A stretch of 64,000 nt of DNA from Odobenus rosmarus divergens (taxonomy: Eukaryota > Chordata > Mammalia > Carnivora > Odobenidae): assembly GCF_000321225.1 (NCBI RefSeq), contig NW_004450266.1, positions 9,698,319 to 9,762,318 on the forward strand. The letters are read 5' to 3'. The translations under genes and the position numbers were made by a program. The stretch's first letter is position 1; each line of letters begins with the position of its first letter. The notes under the pieces are model-generated. The model was given only the letters and a program-made list of their open reading frames with translations. It was not told where the DNA came from and made no database searches. Shown in pieces: positions 47,485 through 58,981 of the stretch.

Positions 47485-50400
47485 TTTTTTATTTTAATTA
47501 TTTCTATCTTCATTGAGGTGTAATTGACAAATTAAATTGTATATATTTAAAGTGCACACCGTGATGATTTCATATGCATATATGTTGTGAAATGATTACC
47601 TCAATCAAGTAAATTAACAAGCCATCACTTAACATAGTTACTATCTTTTTGTGTGTGATGGGAACATTTAAGTTCTATTCTTTTAGCAAATCTCAAAAAT
47701 ACAATACAATGATTTACTATAGTTATCATGCTATAGATTTGGTCTTAGAAACTTATTCATGTTATAACTGAAAGTTTGTACCCTTTTACTAACATCTCCT
47801 CTGTTCCCTCACTCGTAGCCCCTAGCAACCACCCTTCAAATTTCTGTCTCTATGAGTTCAACTTTTTTTTAAATTTAGATTCCACCTTTACAGGAGATCA
47901 TACAGTATTTTTGTTTCTCAGTCTGCTTATTTGAAATATATTTCATTATATAATTATATATAATATATATTCCATTATTTATAGAGGATTTTACATTTTA
48001 ATTAAAATTAAAATTACACATTTTAGTCCACTCATCTGTCAAAAGCCAATTAGGTTGTCTCCATCTTGACTACTACAAATAATGCTGAAATGAACATGAG
48101 AGTACAGAGGTCTTTTTGAGATATTGATTTTATTTCCCCTGGATATATACCCAGAAATGGGATTGATGGATCATATGGTAGTTCTAATTTTAATTTTTTG
48201 AGGAATCTCCTTGCGTTTTTCCATAATGACTACCAAGTTCTTACCAAGAGTACACAAGGTTCTGTTATCGCTACATCCTCACTAACATTGGTTATCTCGT
48301 CTTTTTAATAATAGCCATTCTAACTGGTGTGGGGTGATATCTCATTGTGGTTTTTATTTGCATTTCCCTGATCAGCAATGTTGAGCACCTTTTTGGGTCA
48401 TTGCCATTTTGCTATTGAGTTGAAGGAGCTTCTTCAAAATAGGTGCAAGACATCATCCCTCATGGAATCTTGGTACCCTGTTGAAGATCAGTTGACTGTA
48501 AATGTGTAGGTTTATTTGTAGGCTCTTTATTCTGTTCCATTGGTCTATATGTCTGTCTCTATGTCAGTACTATATTGTTTTGATTACTATAACTTTGTAA
48601 CATGGTTTGAAATAAGGAAGTATGATGTTTCCAGCTTTGTTTTTCTTTCTCAAGATTTTTTTGGCTATTTTGGGTCCTCTGAATTCCATATAAATTTTAG
48701 TATTGTTCTTTTTGTATTCCTGTGAGGAAATTTTGATAGGGAATCCATGAATTGGATAGTATAGACATTTTAATAATATTGTCTTACAATCCATGAACAC
48801 AGAATATCTTTATATTTATTTGTGACTTCTTTAGGTTCTTTTATCGATGTGTTATAGTTTTCAGTATACAGGTCTCTCATTTCTTAAATTAAGTTTATTC
48901 ATAAGTATTTTATTCTTTTTTTATGCTATGGCAAAAGGAATTGTTTTTATAATTTCCTTTGTTGTTAGTTATTTGTTAATGTAGAGAAACACAACTGATT
49001 TTTATACATAGACTTTGCATCCTGCAACTTTACTAAACTTGCTTATCAGTTCTAAGGGTGTATGTGTGTGTGTGTGTGTGTGTGTAGTCATTAGAGTTTT
49101 CCACATATAAGTTTACATCATCTGCAAACAGAGATTATTTAACTTCTTCCTTTCCAATTTGATGCCTTTTCTTTGTTTTAACATGTTTATTTCAATTATT
49201 TTTAGTCTTTCCCTAATTTAGGTGTGTTTCTGATATGTAGTAATTTTATTATCTCTTTGCTAATAAAAGCATTTTTTATTCAAATGTGTCCTCTCTGTCA
49301 TGAATTACTTAAGAGTGATTTTTTTACTGAAAAAAATGTTTATATTTATTTTTCCATATTATCATTTTAATTTATAATTTGTTTTAGAGTCATGGACTTC
49401 TGTAATATGTTAATTCTTTGAAGCATGCTAAGTTATCTTACATGGCTTACTGCATGAAATATTATTTGAAATGTCCTAAGTCTCCTTGAAGACCATGTTT
49501 TAATCTATTGTTTTGGTTTGACTATGAGGCTAATTTTGCGTTCACATTTTTACAGTTATTCTAATTTTTTATTAATTCACTTATCATTTTTGGTTATAGT
49601 ATTTAAAATCTCTACTATCATTGTGAATTTGTTATTTTTGTTATAATTTTCTGATTGTTTACCAATATTTATTTTCCAGTGACATTACTCCATGCCTATA
49701 AGTCCATCATTTTTTGGTTAATTATTCTTTTTAGTGTTATTTATTGCCTACTTAAGAGTTTGGTCTTAAATTGTATTTGCCTGATAATGATATTCCAAAG
49801 CCAGATACTAGGTTTCTTCTTTTGATTAGTAGTACTGTGATACACTTTTTATTTCTTTATTTTTAATCTCTCTGTCTCTTTCTTTGCTGCTGTTTAAATG
49901 TGTCTTCTACACACCTAATAAAATTGGATTTTCAACATATATTCCTATATACTCTCTCTTTTCAAATTAATTTAAATATATTTTGGTAAATTATACACAT
50001 TCAGACTTGTTTTTAAACTAGGTTGCTTTGTATGTTTCCCTCTCTCCCTTCTCTTTCTCTCTTTCTCTTTTTCTACCTTTGCATTATATTTTATTCCCTG
50101 AAATTATGAAGATATAAATTGACCTACAACTTTTCTAACAAATTTTATGAAAGTCAATGTTTCTACCACATTCCCAAATATGAGAGGTGTTTACATGTTT
50201 TGATTACACATTTAAAACACCCTCTTCTGTTATCATTGTGATATAAAATTTTAATTTTCATTTTTCTCATTAAAAATAGCTATTACTTTTTTATGAAGGC
50301 TCTAGTTGACTTTATTAACATATTATTTAGTTATGTGGCCACCATTTCCCCACACACCTTATTTCTGCATTTCTTTCTCTTGTCAATATATATTCTTTAG

Positions 50401-50640
50401 CAACTCTTTTTAGTGAGGAACTGTGGGTGCTAAAGCCAAACAGTCTTGTTACATAGGAAAACATCTTTTTTTCCTTTCATTTCTGTTTGGCAGCTTATAG
50501 AATTCTGAGTTTTGGATATTATTCTGTGCTTCTTCTGACTTAGCGATTCTCTCACCTACTTTGTTTGTATGTTTACTTCCTTATATTCTTCTATTACCCC
50601 TCAGTTCAATGACAAACTCTTATCATCTTGCAGGAAGCCA
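47485..50640 (-). mobile_element. Old LINE-1 (L1M class), reverse, about 3 kb
   Basis: The plus strand carries the reverse of an L1 3' UTR ('cattgaggtgtaattgacaa', 'agtgcacaccgtgatgattt') and then of ORF2 ('tggatatatacccagaaatg', 'taatagccattctaactggt', 'ctctttattctgttccattg', 'tttttggctattttgggtcc'). ORF2 similarity fades after about 49400. The portion 50400-50560 ('cagcttatagaattctgag') looks like another L1M 3' segment, so two elements may be joined. Stops occur throughout. The internal (GT)n at 49063-49085 is a later expansion. Confidence 0.75.
49063..49085 (+). repeat. (TG)n microsatellite within old L1
   Basis: About eleven TG units. Confidence 0.95.
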
Positions 50641-51346
50641 CCAGGAATTAAAAAAAGAAAAAAAGGAAGTGTCCAGAAACACATATAAGGTAAGCAAGGT
50701 GTTGTTGACACTGCAAATAATCAATTTATAGTGTCAATAGAGAGGACCAGAGCAGCCGCTTCATATGGGGGTGCTTTAAGAATGGTGTGGCAGAAAGATT
50801 AGACAATTACTGAGCTAAAGATTCTGCTGAGGAAAGGTTAGGTGACTTGGTTCTGATTCCCAAGGGGCAAAGGAAGTCAGAGAAGGAGTGATTTCTCTGG
50901 TTGATCTATTTCACTTATTATAACATCTTTTGGTACCCTACGTTGCAAAAATTCGATGCATAGGAAATTTGAATCCCCTCAATTTTGTTCTGACCTCAGC
51001 TCTGGCTCAGCACTTGCTTTCCATGGAGACAGTTCACTGGAAGGATGGCCTGACCATTCTATATGGATTATTTTTTTCTCCACCAAATAGGTCCAGATTA
51101 GAAACACAGACTTTGATTTATTTTTTTCAGTCTTGATGCTGCTTATCCTAGTGTGAAATAAATTCAACTGGATTTTGGGAAGATAGAGGGTTTTCCTCAA
51201 CAATAAAAACTTAGTTTTCAATATTAGATATAACTATCCCTGATATAGAAACAAACATATAAAACTTAAAAGAAAAAGAAATTCCTTAACCATCTATTCA
51301 GCTCTGGCTCTGATATATCCAATATCTGGATATATCCTGGGATATC
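50641..51346. other. Non-coding stretch
   Basis: No gene or recognisable repeat is seen. Confidence 0.45.
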
Positions 51347-51354
51347 CTCTCTCC

Positions 51355-51397
<43 letters not shown>

Positions 51398-51463
51398 ACT
51401 CTCGCTCTCTCTTTCCCCATCCATCCATCTATCCATCCATCCATCAATCCATCCATCCATCCA
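51347..51463 (+). repeat. Compound microsatellite (CT)n-(CA)n-(CATC)n
   Basis: (CT)n runs over 51347-51372, (CA)n over 51373-51399, a CT-rich spacer over 51400-51414, and (CATC)n over about 51418-51462. Confidence 0.97.
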
Positions 51464-52070
51464 CCTCTCACTTCTTTATTTCTTCTGTATTCTTTTCCTA
51501 TACTCTGATCCTTGTACCTCAGGAAGAAAGAGACAATTTATCCCATATGCTTTTGCAATGAAGTTATCTCCATGACCTACTACCAAATCATTAAGGCCCT
51601 CTCTGGTTGACCAAGGATATGGCCAAAGCTTTGTAATCACAGATTGTGAGTTATCACTAATTAGAGTGTTCTACTGAGACTCCTTCCTCCAGATTCTCTT
51701 TACTTGCTAGAGCAGAGAGCAACATTTATTGATATACTTGAGTAGTTGTTAATTTGTCTGCTAGAATTATATTTTCCTTTACAACATGATTAATACAAAT
51801 GTAATTAAGAGTTTCTTTATATCTGTTTGTAGATTAACAAACAAACACCAATCAAGGAGAGTAGAGTGCTATAAAATCAACAATTTTTTACAGTCAAAAT
51901 ACTGACTGATGAGTAACTAGAGAAAGAAAAATCATAAATGAGACACAGCTTAAACCATAGAATTATTTTTTTATAAATTTTCTGTCCTGTATCAATGACC
52001 TTAGAAAAGTTTAACTTCTTGATGCATCTATAATGAGGACTTAGAGATACCAGTTCATATAAGTTTGCTC
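51464..52070. other. Non-coding stretch
   Basis: Nothing is recognised. Confidence 0.45.
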
Positions 52071-52074
52071 TGGG

Positions 52075-52240
52075 CCAGAGGAAAGAATTCAGATTTTATC
52101 ATTTAATGACTGTATGGTTTTATAAATTACCAAACCTTTTCTGAATCTCATGTTCTGTAAAATGGGAACACTAATGTTTAATTTCTAAGACAATTAGGGA
52201 AATGCAGGAAAATGGTATTTATGAGGGTGTATCTACAAAT
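52075..52240 (+). repeat. MIR-class ancient SINE
   Basis: 'tgtatggttttataaattac', 'ccttttctgaatctcatgtt' and 'tctgtaaaatgggaacacta' follow the forward MIR order. Confidence 0.65.
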
Positions 52241-53064
52241 ATAGAAAAAGTATTTAATCTATTCAACTCCTTAAATTCTATTTCTTTATTAAAGTAGATC
52301 AGAAAATTTAATTTTCAAATATGAAAACAAAAAGTTAAAACAAAACTAGAAATTGCATATTTAAAGAAAACAGTCACAAAGATCACGATTCATCTACCTG
52401 AAGCTGTTGTTTTGTCTTTGTTTTTCTTCCCTAAAGTTTTTGCTGTTTTCATACAACTGCTTTTGGCTTTAAACTAACACCTTTCAAATGATGTAAAGTA
52501 ATGTGATGTGGAAATTACTAGAAAGCAAAAGGAATCAAACACACAGGAACAATTTTTATTCCTTTGAGAGAAGCAATTGCATAACTACAGATGGAAATTT
52601 CAAGAAGTCTTATTTACCCAGGCATTTTCCCTGTTCTTTCAAAATTGGAAATGAAATCACTGTAAAGAAAACTGTCAGAACCTATATATTTCAAATGACC
52701 CAAGCACTATTGTGCTCTGTGTTCTTGCTCAAACATAATGCATTCTCCACTGTTTTTAATTCCATTAATGAGGAGAAAGACATGCAAGTAAATGCCTGTT
52801 ATAAGAAATAATAAACCTATTCAGGCCACAAATGGGCTGGAGATAAAATATGACTTAAAACAAAGCATTTTCAGAGGATTTAAAGGACGTCATCTGGAAA
52901 GTGGGCTAACAATAACAATAACTGCTTCATTCTCTGGTGAGAATGATCTGAAATGAAATGCGTACATATATCATAAGGAACTAATTTGAGCTAGATTGTG
53001 TATAGTGGTTCTCATTTGAAGTCATGTTTTTTTTTTTCATTTCAGTGAAGGTTTTATTTATTTA
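52241..53064. other. Non-coding stretch
   Basis: The plus frame 52503-52811 (102 codons) has no recognisable domain or typical coding bias, so I do not call it a gene. Confidence 0.4.
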
Positions 53065-53136
53065 TTTTTAATTTAATTTAATTTTATTATGTTATGTTAG
53101 TCACCATATCATACATCATTAGTTTTTGATGTAGTG
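53065..53136 (-). mobile_element. Very short LINE-1 3' terminal insertion, reverse
   Basis: 'ttatgttatgttagtcacca' and 'catcattagtttttgatgta' are the reverse of the last ~60 bases of the L1 3' UTR, preceded by a reversed AATTAAATTAAA tail. Flanking 'ggttttat' near 53050 and 53145 may be the duplication. Confidence 0.8.
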
Positions 53137-53289
53137 AAGTTATATGGTTTTATAGTCCATGTTTAGATGACTCCAAGGCCAGCATGAACTTTAGTTCTTC
53201 CTGAGATAATCTAATATTGACCCCCTATATTTAGTTGCTTAACAGTGTTTTGGGAATGGCTCACATTATCTCCCCTGCTAGAGACTGAC

Positions 53290-53520
53290 AGAGACAGTAA
53301 TACTTGCTGGTTAAGAGCTCTGATTCTAGGGCTCAGTTGCTTGTGTTCAATCCATGTGACCCTGGGCAACTCATTTACATTTCTGTGCCTCAGTTTCTTC
53401 ATCTGTATAATGAACAATAATAATGTCTCCTATCTTATAGGATCTTTGTAAGGATTAAATGAATTATACATAAAAATAACTTAGAACAATATCTTGGAAC
53501 AAATAAACACTTAAAAATGG
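53290..53520 (+). repeat. MIR-class ancient SINE, well preserved
   Basis: Nearly the whole family order is visible: 'gttaagagctctgattctag', 'catgtgaccctgggcaactc', 'tctgtgcctcagtttcttca', 'ggatctttgtaaggattaaa', ending in an aataaacactta segment. Confidence 0.9.
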
Positions 53521-54112
53521 CTATGGTTAGTCCTAGGCCTGACACACTTGTAACTTAGAATCTCTAGTTTATAGTTTGTACTTGGGTATGCCAGACCAGC
53601 AGGTTATTTCATAGACATACTGGCTATATATAACAGTTGATAATGACCTTGGGAGCAAAGGACTACCCACCCTCACCCCTAGAAAGGGCCCAGTTTGAGC
53701 TTCTGGGTCCTTGGGTAGAAACTGACATGAGTCTCTTCCACTCAACAGCTCTTTGCATATATATTCCTCTCTTCATACAATTAAGTTGTTGTAACCTTTA
53801 CAGAAAAAAGGGACATGCATCATTTGTATCTTTTTAAATCAATGCTAGACAATTTATCACATTTATCACAATCAACCTAGTAACCATTGCACAGGGACTA
53901 TGAGCCTTCATATTCATATTCATTTTGGGGAATGGATGCATTAGAACATGGATACAGGATTAATGGTATAGGTGTCCCAAATATTCCCAGATTCCATTGC
54001 TTTTCAGTGGTAGAAATATCTATTCTTACCCTTAGTTTATTAATAAAAACAGTTAATCTGACCATGTTGTACTTCATAAAACTACATGATGACTCTCCAG
54101 CACCCTTAAGAT
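53521..54112. other. Non-coding stretch
   Basis: Nothing is recognised. A frame at 53898-54209 runs into the neighbouring L1 and is not a gene. Confidence 0.45.
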
Positions 54113-54617
54113 AAAGAACATTTTTTTTTGATGTAGTGTTCCATGATTCATTGTTTGTATATAACACCGAGTGCTCCATGTAGTACATGCCCTCTTTAAT
54201 ACCCATCATGAGGTTAACCTATCCCCCCACCCCCTCCCTTCTAGAACCCTCAGTTTGTTTCTCACAGTCCATAGTCTCTCGTGGTTCATCTCTCCCTCTG
54301 AGTTTCCCCCCTTTATTCTTCCCTTACTGCTATCTTCTTCTTTTCTTTTTTTTAACATATAATGTATTATTTGTTTCAGAAATACAGACCTGTGATTCAT
54401 CAGTCTTACACAGTTCACAGCGCTCACCATAGCACATACCCTCCCCAGTGTCTATCACACAGCCACCCCATCCCTCCCACTCCCCTCAGTTTGTTTCCTC
54501 AGATTAAGAATTCCTCATATCAGTGAGGTCATATGATACATGTCTTTCTCTGATTGGCTTATTTCGCTCAGCATAATAATCTCCATTTCCATCCATGTTG
54601 TTGCAAATGGTAAGATT

Positions 54618-54646
54618 TCATTCCTTTTGATGGCTGCATAATATTC

Positions 54647-54697
<51 letters not shown>

Positions 54698-55145
54698 ACC
54701 ACATCTTCTTTATGCATTCATCTGTTAATGGACATCTTGGTTCTTTCCATAGTTTGGCTATTGTGGACATTGCTGTTATAAACATTGGGATGCATGTACC
54801 CCTTCGGGTCCCTACCTTTGTATCTTTGGGGTAAATACCCAGTAGTGCAATTGCTGGGTTGTATGGTAGCTCTATTTTCAATTTTTTGAGGAACCTCCAT
54901 ACTGTTTTCCAGAGTGGCTGCACCAGCTTGCATTCCCACCAACAGTGTAAGAGGGTTCCCCTTTCTCCGCATCCCTGCCAACATCTATCATTTCCTGACT
55001 CGTTAATTTTAGCCATTCTGACTAGTGTGAGGTGGTATCTCATTGAGATTTTGATTTGGATTTCCCTGATGCCAAGTGATGTTGAGCACTTTTTCATGTG
55101 TCTGTTGGCCATTTGGATGTCTTCTTTGGAAAAATGTCTGTTCAT
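54618..55145 (-). pseudogene. LINE-1 ORF2 C-terminal fragment with (TG)n expansion
   Basis: On the minus strand, 175 codons start with [20 protein letters not shown], continue through the cysteine-rich [18 protein letters not shown] segment and reach DECIKKMW. The frame then enters a His-Thr run encoded by the (GT)23 tract at 54649-54694, which replaces the WCIYT/WSIYT segment seen in the copies at 1 and 37417. Upstream endonuclease and reverse-transcriptase domains are missing. It is a non-functional 5'-truncated remnant. Confidence 0.92.
54649..54694 (+). repeat. (GT)23 microsatellite inside L1
   Basis: 46 bases of uninterrupted GT. In the two sibling L1 copies the same position reads 'gtatatatacagtgg' or 'ccatatatacaatgg', a short TA run that probably seeded the expansion. 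Confidence 0.97.
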
Positions 55146-55148
55146 GTC

Positions 55149-55875
55149 AAGAACAACATTTTTAACATGTGCACCTGCCTAGCTTCTGACTTACTACATA
55201 CCAGTGTCTTTTATTCTATCCACACTGCTCTTTTTTTAGATCCTTGAATGTGCCATAAAGTTTATGTCAACTGAATACAATACAATAACACATATCATTT
55301 TCTACTTCTTTCTTTCAGTTAGGCAGAAACCTAACTAAAAGTAAAAACAAATGTAAACTCATTGTCTTTTATAAAAGACAAAACTGGATCAGAATTCAAA
55401 TGACATTATCGGGAGTCTTCAACTTCCTCTCTTTTGGTTCTGCTTTGCTCTAGGTTGTCTTCCCTTTCAAGTAGGTTCAGACAGAGGTGGTCAAGAATCA
55501 CCTCAGGTTTACATCTTCACAGCTAGCAATATCAAAAACTCCCTTTCTCTCCTGTTCTCCAGGACAGCCTGAGGCCTGAATAGCCCTGTGGAACAATCAA
55601 AAGGAAATGCCTGGGGAAATGGGTTCTCTGATTTGCTAAACAAAATCAATGTGTCACCCATGTGACAAAGAATGAGGTGGCCCGGCTCTATCCAAATCAG
55701 ATGGAAACAGGCTGTGTTGCCACACTAATAGAAAAAGATGTTGAACAGGAAAAAGCAGATTATCCATCATTTCTATCTTTCTCTTCTTGTTTCTCTCATG
55801 CTTTCGTTCAATTGCACTTGCCCATCCCTGGAGTTTGGTGTAGCATAATTTTTTAACTAATTTTTAAAAAATATT
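55149..55875. other. Non-coding stretch
   Basis: No gene or repeat is recognised. Confidence 0.45.
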
Positions 55876-56058
55876 TTTTTGGGAAGGGAGGTGGTGGGGG
55901 GATGGGGTGACTAGGTGATGGTACGTAGTAAGGAGGGCATGTGATGTGATGAGCACTGGGTGTTATATGCAACTAATGAATCATTGAATATTACATCAAA
56001 AACTAATTATGTTCTATATGTTGGTTAATTGAACTTAAATAAATAAATGAAATGTGTT
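55876..56058 (+). mobile_element. LINE-1 3' end of a third type
   Basis: 'gggaagggaggtggtggggg', 'tgatgagcactgggtgttat' and 'caaaaactaattatgttcta' are followed by 'ggttaattgaacttaaataa'. The terminal 'ttaattgaacttaa' differs from the 'gactaacataacataataaa' end of the other copies. A SINE lies directly at its tail. Confidence 0.88.
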
Positions 56059-56060
56059 TG

Positions 56061-56297
56061 GGGGGGCGCCTGGGTGGCACAGTCAGTTAAGCATTGGACT
56101 CTTGGTTTCAGCTCAGGTTGTGATCTCAGGGTCATGAGATGGAGCCCCATGTGGGACTGCACACTCAGCATAGAGTCTGCTTGGGATTCTCTCTCCCTCT
56201 CTCCCCCCTACTCTCACCCTTCCCCCGCTCCTGTGTGTGTATGCACATGTATGCTCTCTTTTGCTCTCTCAAATAAATAAATCTTTAAAAAGAAGTA
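56061..56297 (+). mobile_element. Carnivore tRNA-derived SINE at the L1 tail
   Basis: The head 'ggggcgcctgggtggcacag' is followed by the 'gatctcagggtcatgagatg' core, a long CT-rich body with a TGTG patch, and the tail CAAATAAATAAATC plus poly(A). It inserted in or next to the A-rich tail of the preceding L1. Confidence 0.95.
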
Positions 56298-57172
56298 AAA
56301 TAAAAATATTTTTGTCTTCATTTGGCCAGGTTGAACAGGTAATATTGCTAAGTGTAGGGTCAGACTTCTGAATTCATTATTCTTAATTTTCCATAAAATA
56401 CTTAGGACAATGTTTCCTAGTCTGATTTTTATTCTGTCCCTGATATGCCATTAAGTACTATAATTTCTTTGTATTTATTTTCAAATTTCCCATTTTGAAA
56501 ATTTTTTTTTTTATTTATTACTAATTATTTATTTAATGAATATTTATTAAGCATTTACTTTATGGCTAGCACTGAGATCAGTATTTTCTCCTTTATATGT
56601 ATATAAAAGATATACCTAAAACTATATATCTCTATGTATTTTTTAGTCCTTACAACAACCTAACAAGAACAAGAAGCAATATTTTTCCAAGTTTATAGCT
56701 AGAGAGACTGTGAGACTGTTCTGGAAAAGGATCAGAGAAAAAAATCAAGGAAAATAAGGGACATATTCCTGGTGACAGAGATAGGTTTTCTGATCCAGAA
56801 ACATACTTACTTATGTTAAAAACATCTTCTGGAAAAAAAAACCCTCATTATATCCACCCATCAATACCAAATGTCACAAATCTCCATCCAATGTCAATCA
56901 CAACCCTAAGTAATGAACACACAAACATGAAACAAACACAGTGCCTTATCTCAGGAGGCTTGTGGTCTCATGGAAGTGTTGGCATTGGTATGCATGTGCA
57001 TGGCTACAATACCAAAGAATATGTACCGCAATAACACTGAATAAAACATCTATAGAATTCTTAGAATTTTACAGGATATGCTATCACTGTTACCATTCTT
57101 TACCATTTTTCCATCGGCTTTCAAAGTTTTCTTGACATGGGCAGAATATAAAGAGTCGCCATAGTTTTTCTA
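56298..57172. other. Non-coding stretch with possible old repeat
   Basis: The segment 56520-56710 ('aatatttattaagcatttac' ... 'ttccaagtttatagctagag') resembles an L2/MIR-type repeat in reverse. No gene is seen. Confidence 0.45.
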
Positions 57173-57185
57173 AAATATATAGTTT

Positions 57186-58063
57186 GGTGGGAAAGGGAAA
57201 AGATGGCAGAGGAGTAGGGGATCCTATTCCAACCAGTCCCCTGAACTGAGCTGGATATCTACCAGACCACTCTGAACACCCATGAAATCAGCCTGAGATA
57301 TAAGAAGATATAGCTGGAAATCTACAAACAGAATATCACAGGTAGTTGGTTTTGAGGTATGAAGTGGGGAGCAATGATTCTGTAGTCAGATATTGGAAGA
57401 TAAATGGAAGGGGGAGGGAGCCTTCGGGATCCTGCACCACTGGTGCACAAAAGCCTCCTGCTCTGGGGACAGGACACAGACTTGCAGACTGGTAGCGGCA
57501 GGGAAAGGACTTTAGGGCAGCCCCTGGATGGAAACCCAGAGTGGTGGGGCCACATGTGCGAATTGGGGGTGGCTGGCAGTTTTAGAAACACAAAGGGCAG
57601 AGACGTGCCCCAACCTGGAGGCGGGGACTGGGAGCACTGCTGAGGGGTGCACAACCCAGGATGCTGCAGTTTATAGCAGCAGAGACAGAAATGTTGTTAG
57701 TGTGGCCTGGAGAGCTCACTGAAGAACAGACTGCGATCTCTCTGCTCTGAGGCAGAGGGTTGGAAACAATCTCTTCTGCTCTGATTCTTGGATGAGACAT
57801 GGAAAGCTACCAGGGAAAGCCACCAGAGAACAAAAGCCCCCCCAAAACCGGTTTTCACTGAGCCCATCCCCCACCACGGGGGCAGGGCAACTCTGCCCAA
57901 ACAGAGTTGCCTGAGTAACAGCATGGCAGGCCCCTCCCCCAGAAGACAGGCTGGGAGAACGAGAAGCCGACAACCCTAAGGTCTCTATAAAACAGGTGCA
58001 TCTTGCTTGGGCTGTGGTCAATAATTTGGACTTTGTACATTCCTTCAACCACCCCTCAACAGA
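57186..58063 (+). promoter_or_regulatory. LINE-1 5' UTR (presumed internal promoter)
   Basis: About 880 bases between the upstream target duplication and the ORF1 start are GC-rich relative to the surroundings and begin with 'gatggcagaggagtagggga'. In L1 families the 5' UTR holds the internal RNA polymerase II promoter; that role is inferred from position here. Open frames on both strands in this region (for example 57322-57654 and 57716-58087 minus) are not genes. Confidence 0.8.
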
Positions 58064-58981
58064 ATGGCTAAGAGGAGGAACCCCCAAAATAGGAAAGACT
58101 CAGAGACTGTGACTTCTGCCACAGATTTACAAATGGATACAGATATAACCAAAATGTTGGAAATGGACTTCAGGGTAACAGTTATGAAGATGATAGCTAG
58201 AATGGAGAAATCAATTAATGGCAACATAGAGTCTCTAAGGGCAGAAATGAAAGCTGAAATGGAGAACTTAAAAATGCTATCAGTGAGATCCAGTATAATC
58301 TAGATAATCTAACAGCTAAGACAAATAAGGCAGAAGAACGAATTCGTGATCTAGAAGACAAATTGATAGAAAAGAAGGAAAAAGAGAAGGCCTTGGAGAA
58401 ACAGCTCAAAATCCATGAAAACAGAATTGGAGAAATAAGTGACACCATGAAACATTCCAGTGTTAGAATTATTGGGATCCCTGAGGGGGTAGAGGGAGAG
58501 AGAGGACTAGAAAATATATTTGAGCAAAATTGTAGCTGAGAACTTCCCTAATCTGGGGAATGAAACAAACATTCATGTCGTAGAGGCAGAGAGGACCCCT
58601 TCCAAGATCAAGGAAAACAGGCCAATGCCCCAGCACATAATAGTAAAACTCGCAAATCTTAGAACCAAGGAAACCATCATAAGGGCAGTTGCGGGAAGAG
58701 ATTCCTTACATACAGAGGGAGGAACATCAGAATAACATCAAACCTATCCACAGAGACCCGGTAAGCCAGAAAGGGCTGGCAAGACATATTCAGCATACTA
58801 AATGAGAAGAACATGCAGCCAATAATACTTAATCCGCAAGGCTGTCATTTAGAATGGATGAAAAAATGCAGAGCTTCCAAGACCGGCAGAAACTGAAAGA
58901 ATATGTGACCACTAAGCTGGCCCTGCAAGAAATATTAAGGGAGGGTTCTATAAAAGGAGAAAGACCCCAAGAGTGATATAG
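58064..58981 (+). pseudogene. LINE-1 ORF1 (RNA-binding protein), broken
   Basis: ORF1 encodes the trimeric nucleic-acid chaperone that coats L1 RNA. The start MAKRRNPQNRKDSETVTS lies at 58064. Next is a coiled-coil region rich in Glu/Lys/Leu heptads (from about MEKSINGNIESLRAEMKAEM, through NLTAKTNKAEERIRDLEDKL in another frame). It is followed by an RRM-like start (VRIIGIPEGVEG, about 58465), then AENFPNLG and AVAGRDSLHTEG. C-terminal motifs MQSFQDRQKLKEYVTTK and ALQEILREG appear near 58862-58945. The frame shifts near 58275 and 58515, and stops occur near 58735 and beyond. The intact family protein is about 330-350 residues; this copy cannot make it. Confidence 0.92.

Larger units (their letters stand above)
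54121..55148 (-). mobile_element. 5'-truncated LINE-1, reverse, with the longer 3' UTR type
   Basis: The plus strand starts with the T tract and 'gatgtagtgttccatgattc', followed by 3' UTR and then ORF2 read in reverse, stopping at about 55148. AAGAACA at the T-tract edge (54114-54120) and again at 55149 is the probable target duplication. The 3' UTR contains the extra block 'ctgtgattcatcagtcttac' shared with the L1 at the window's left edge. Confidence 0.95.

Noticed and set aside
57322..58087. Several overlapping frames of 60-120 codons on both strands
   Set aside because: They lie within the GC-rich L1 5' UTR and are mutually overlapping.
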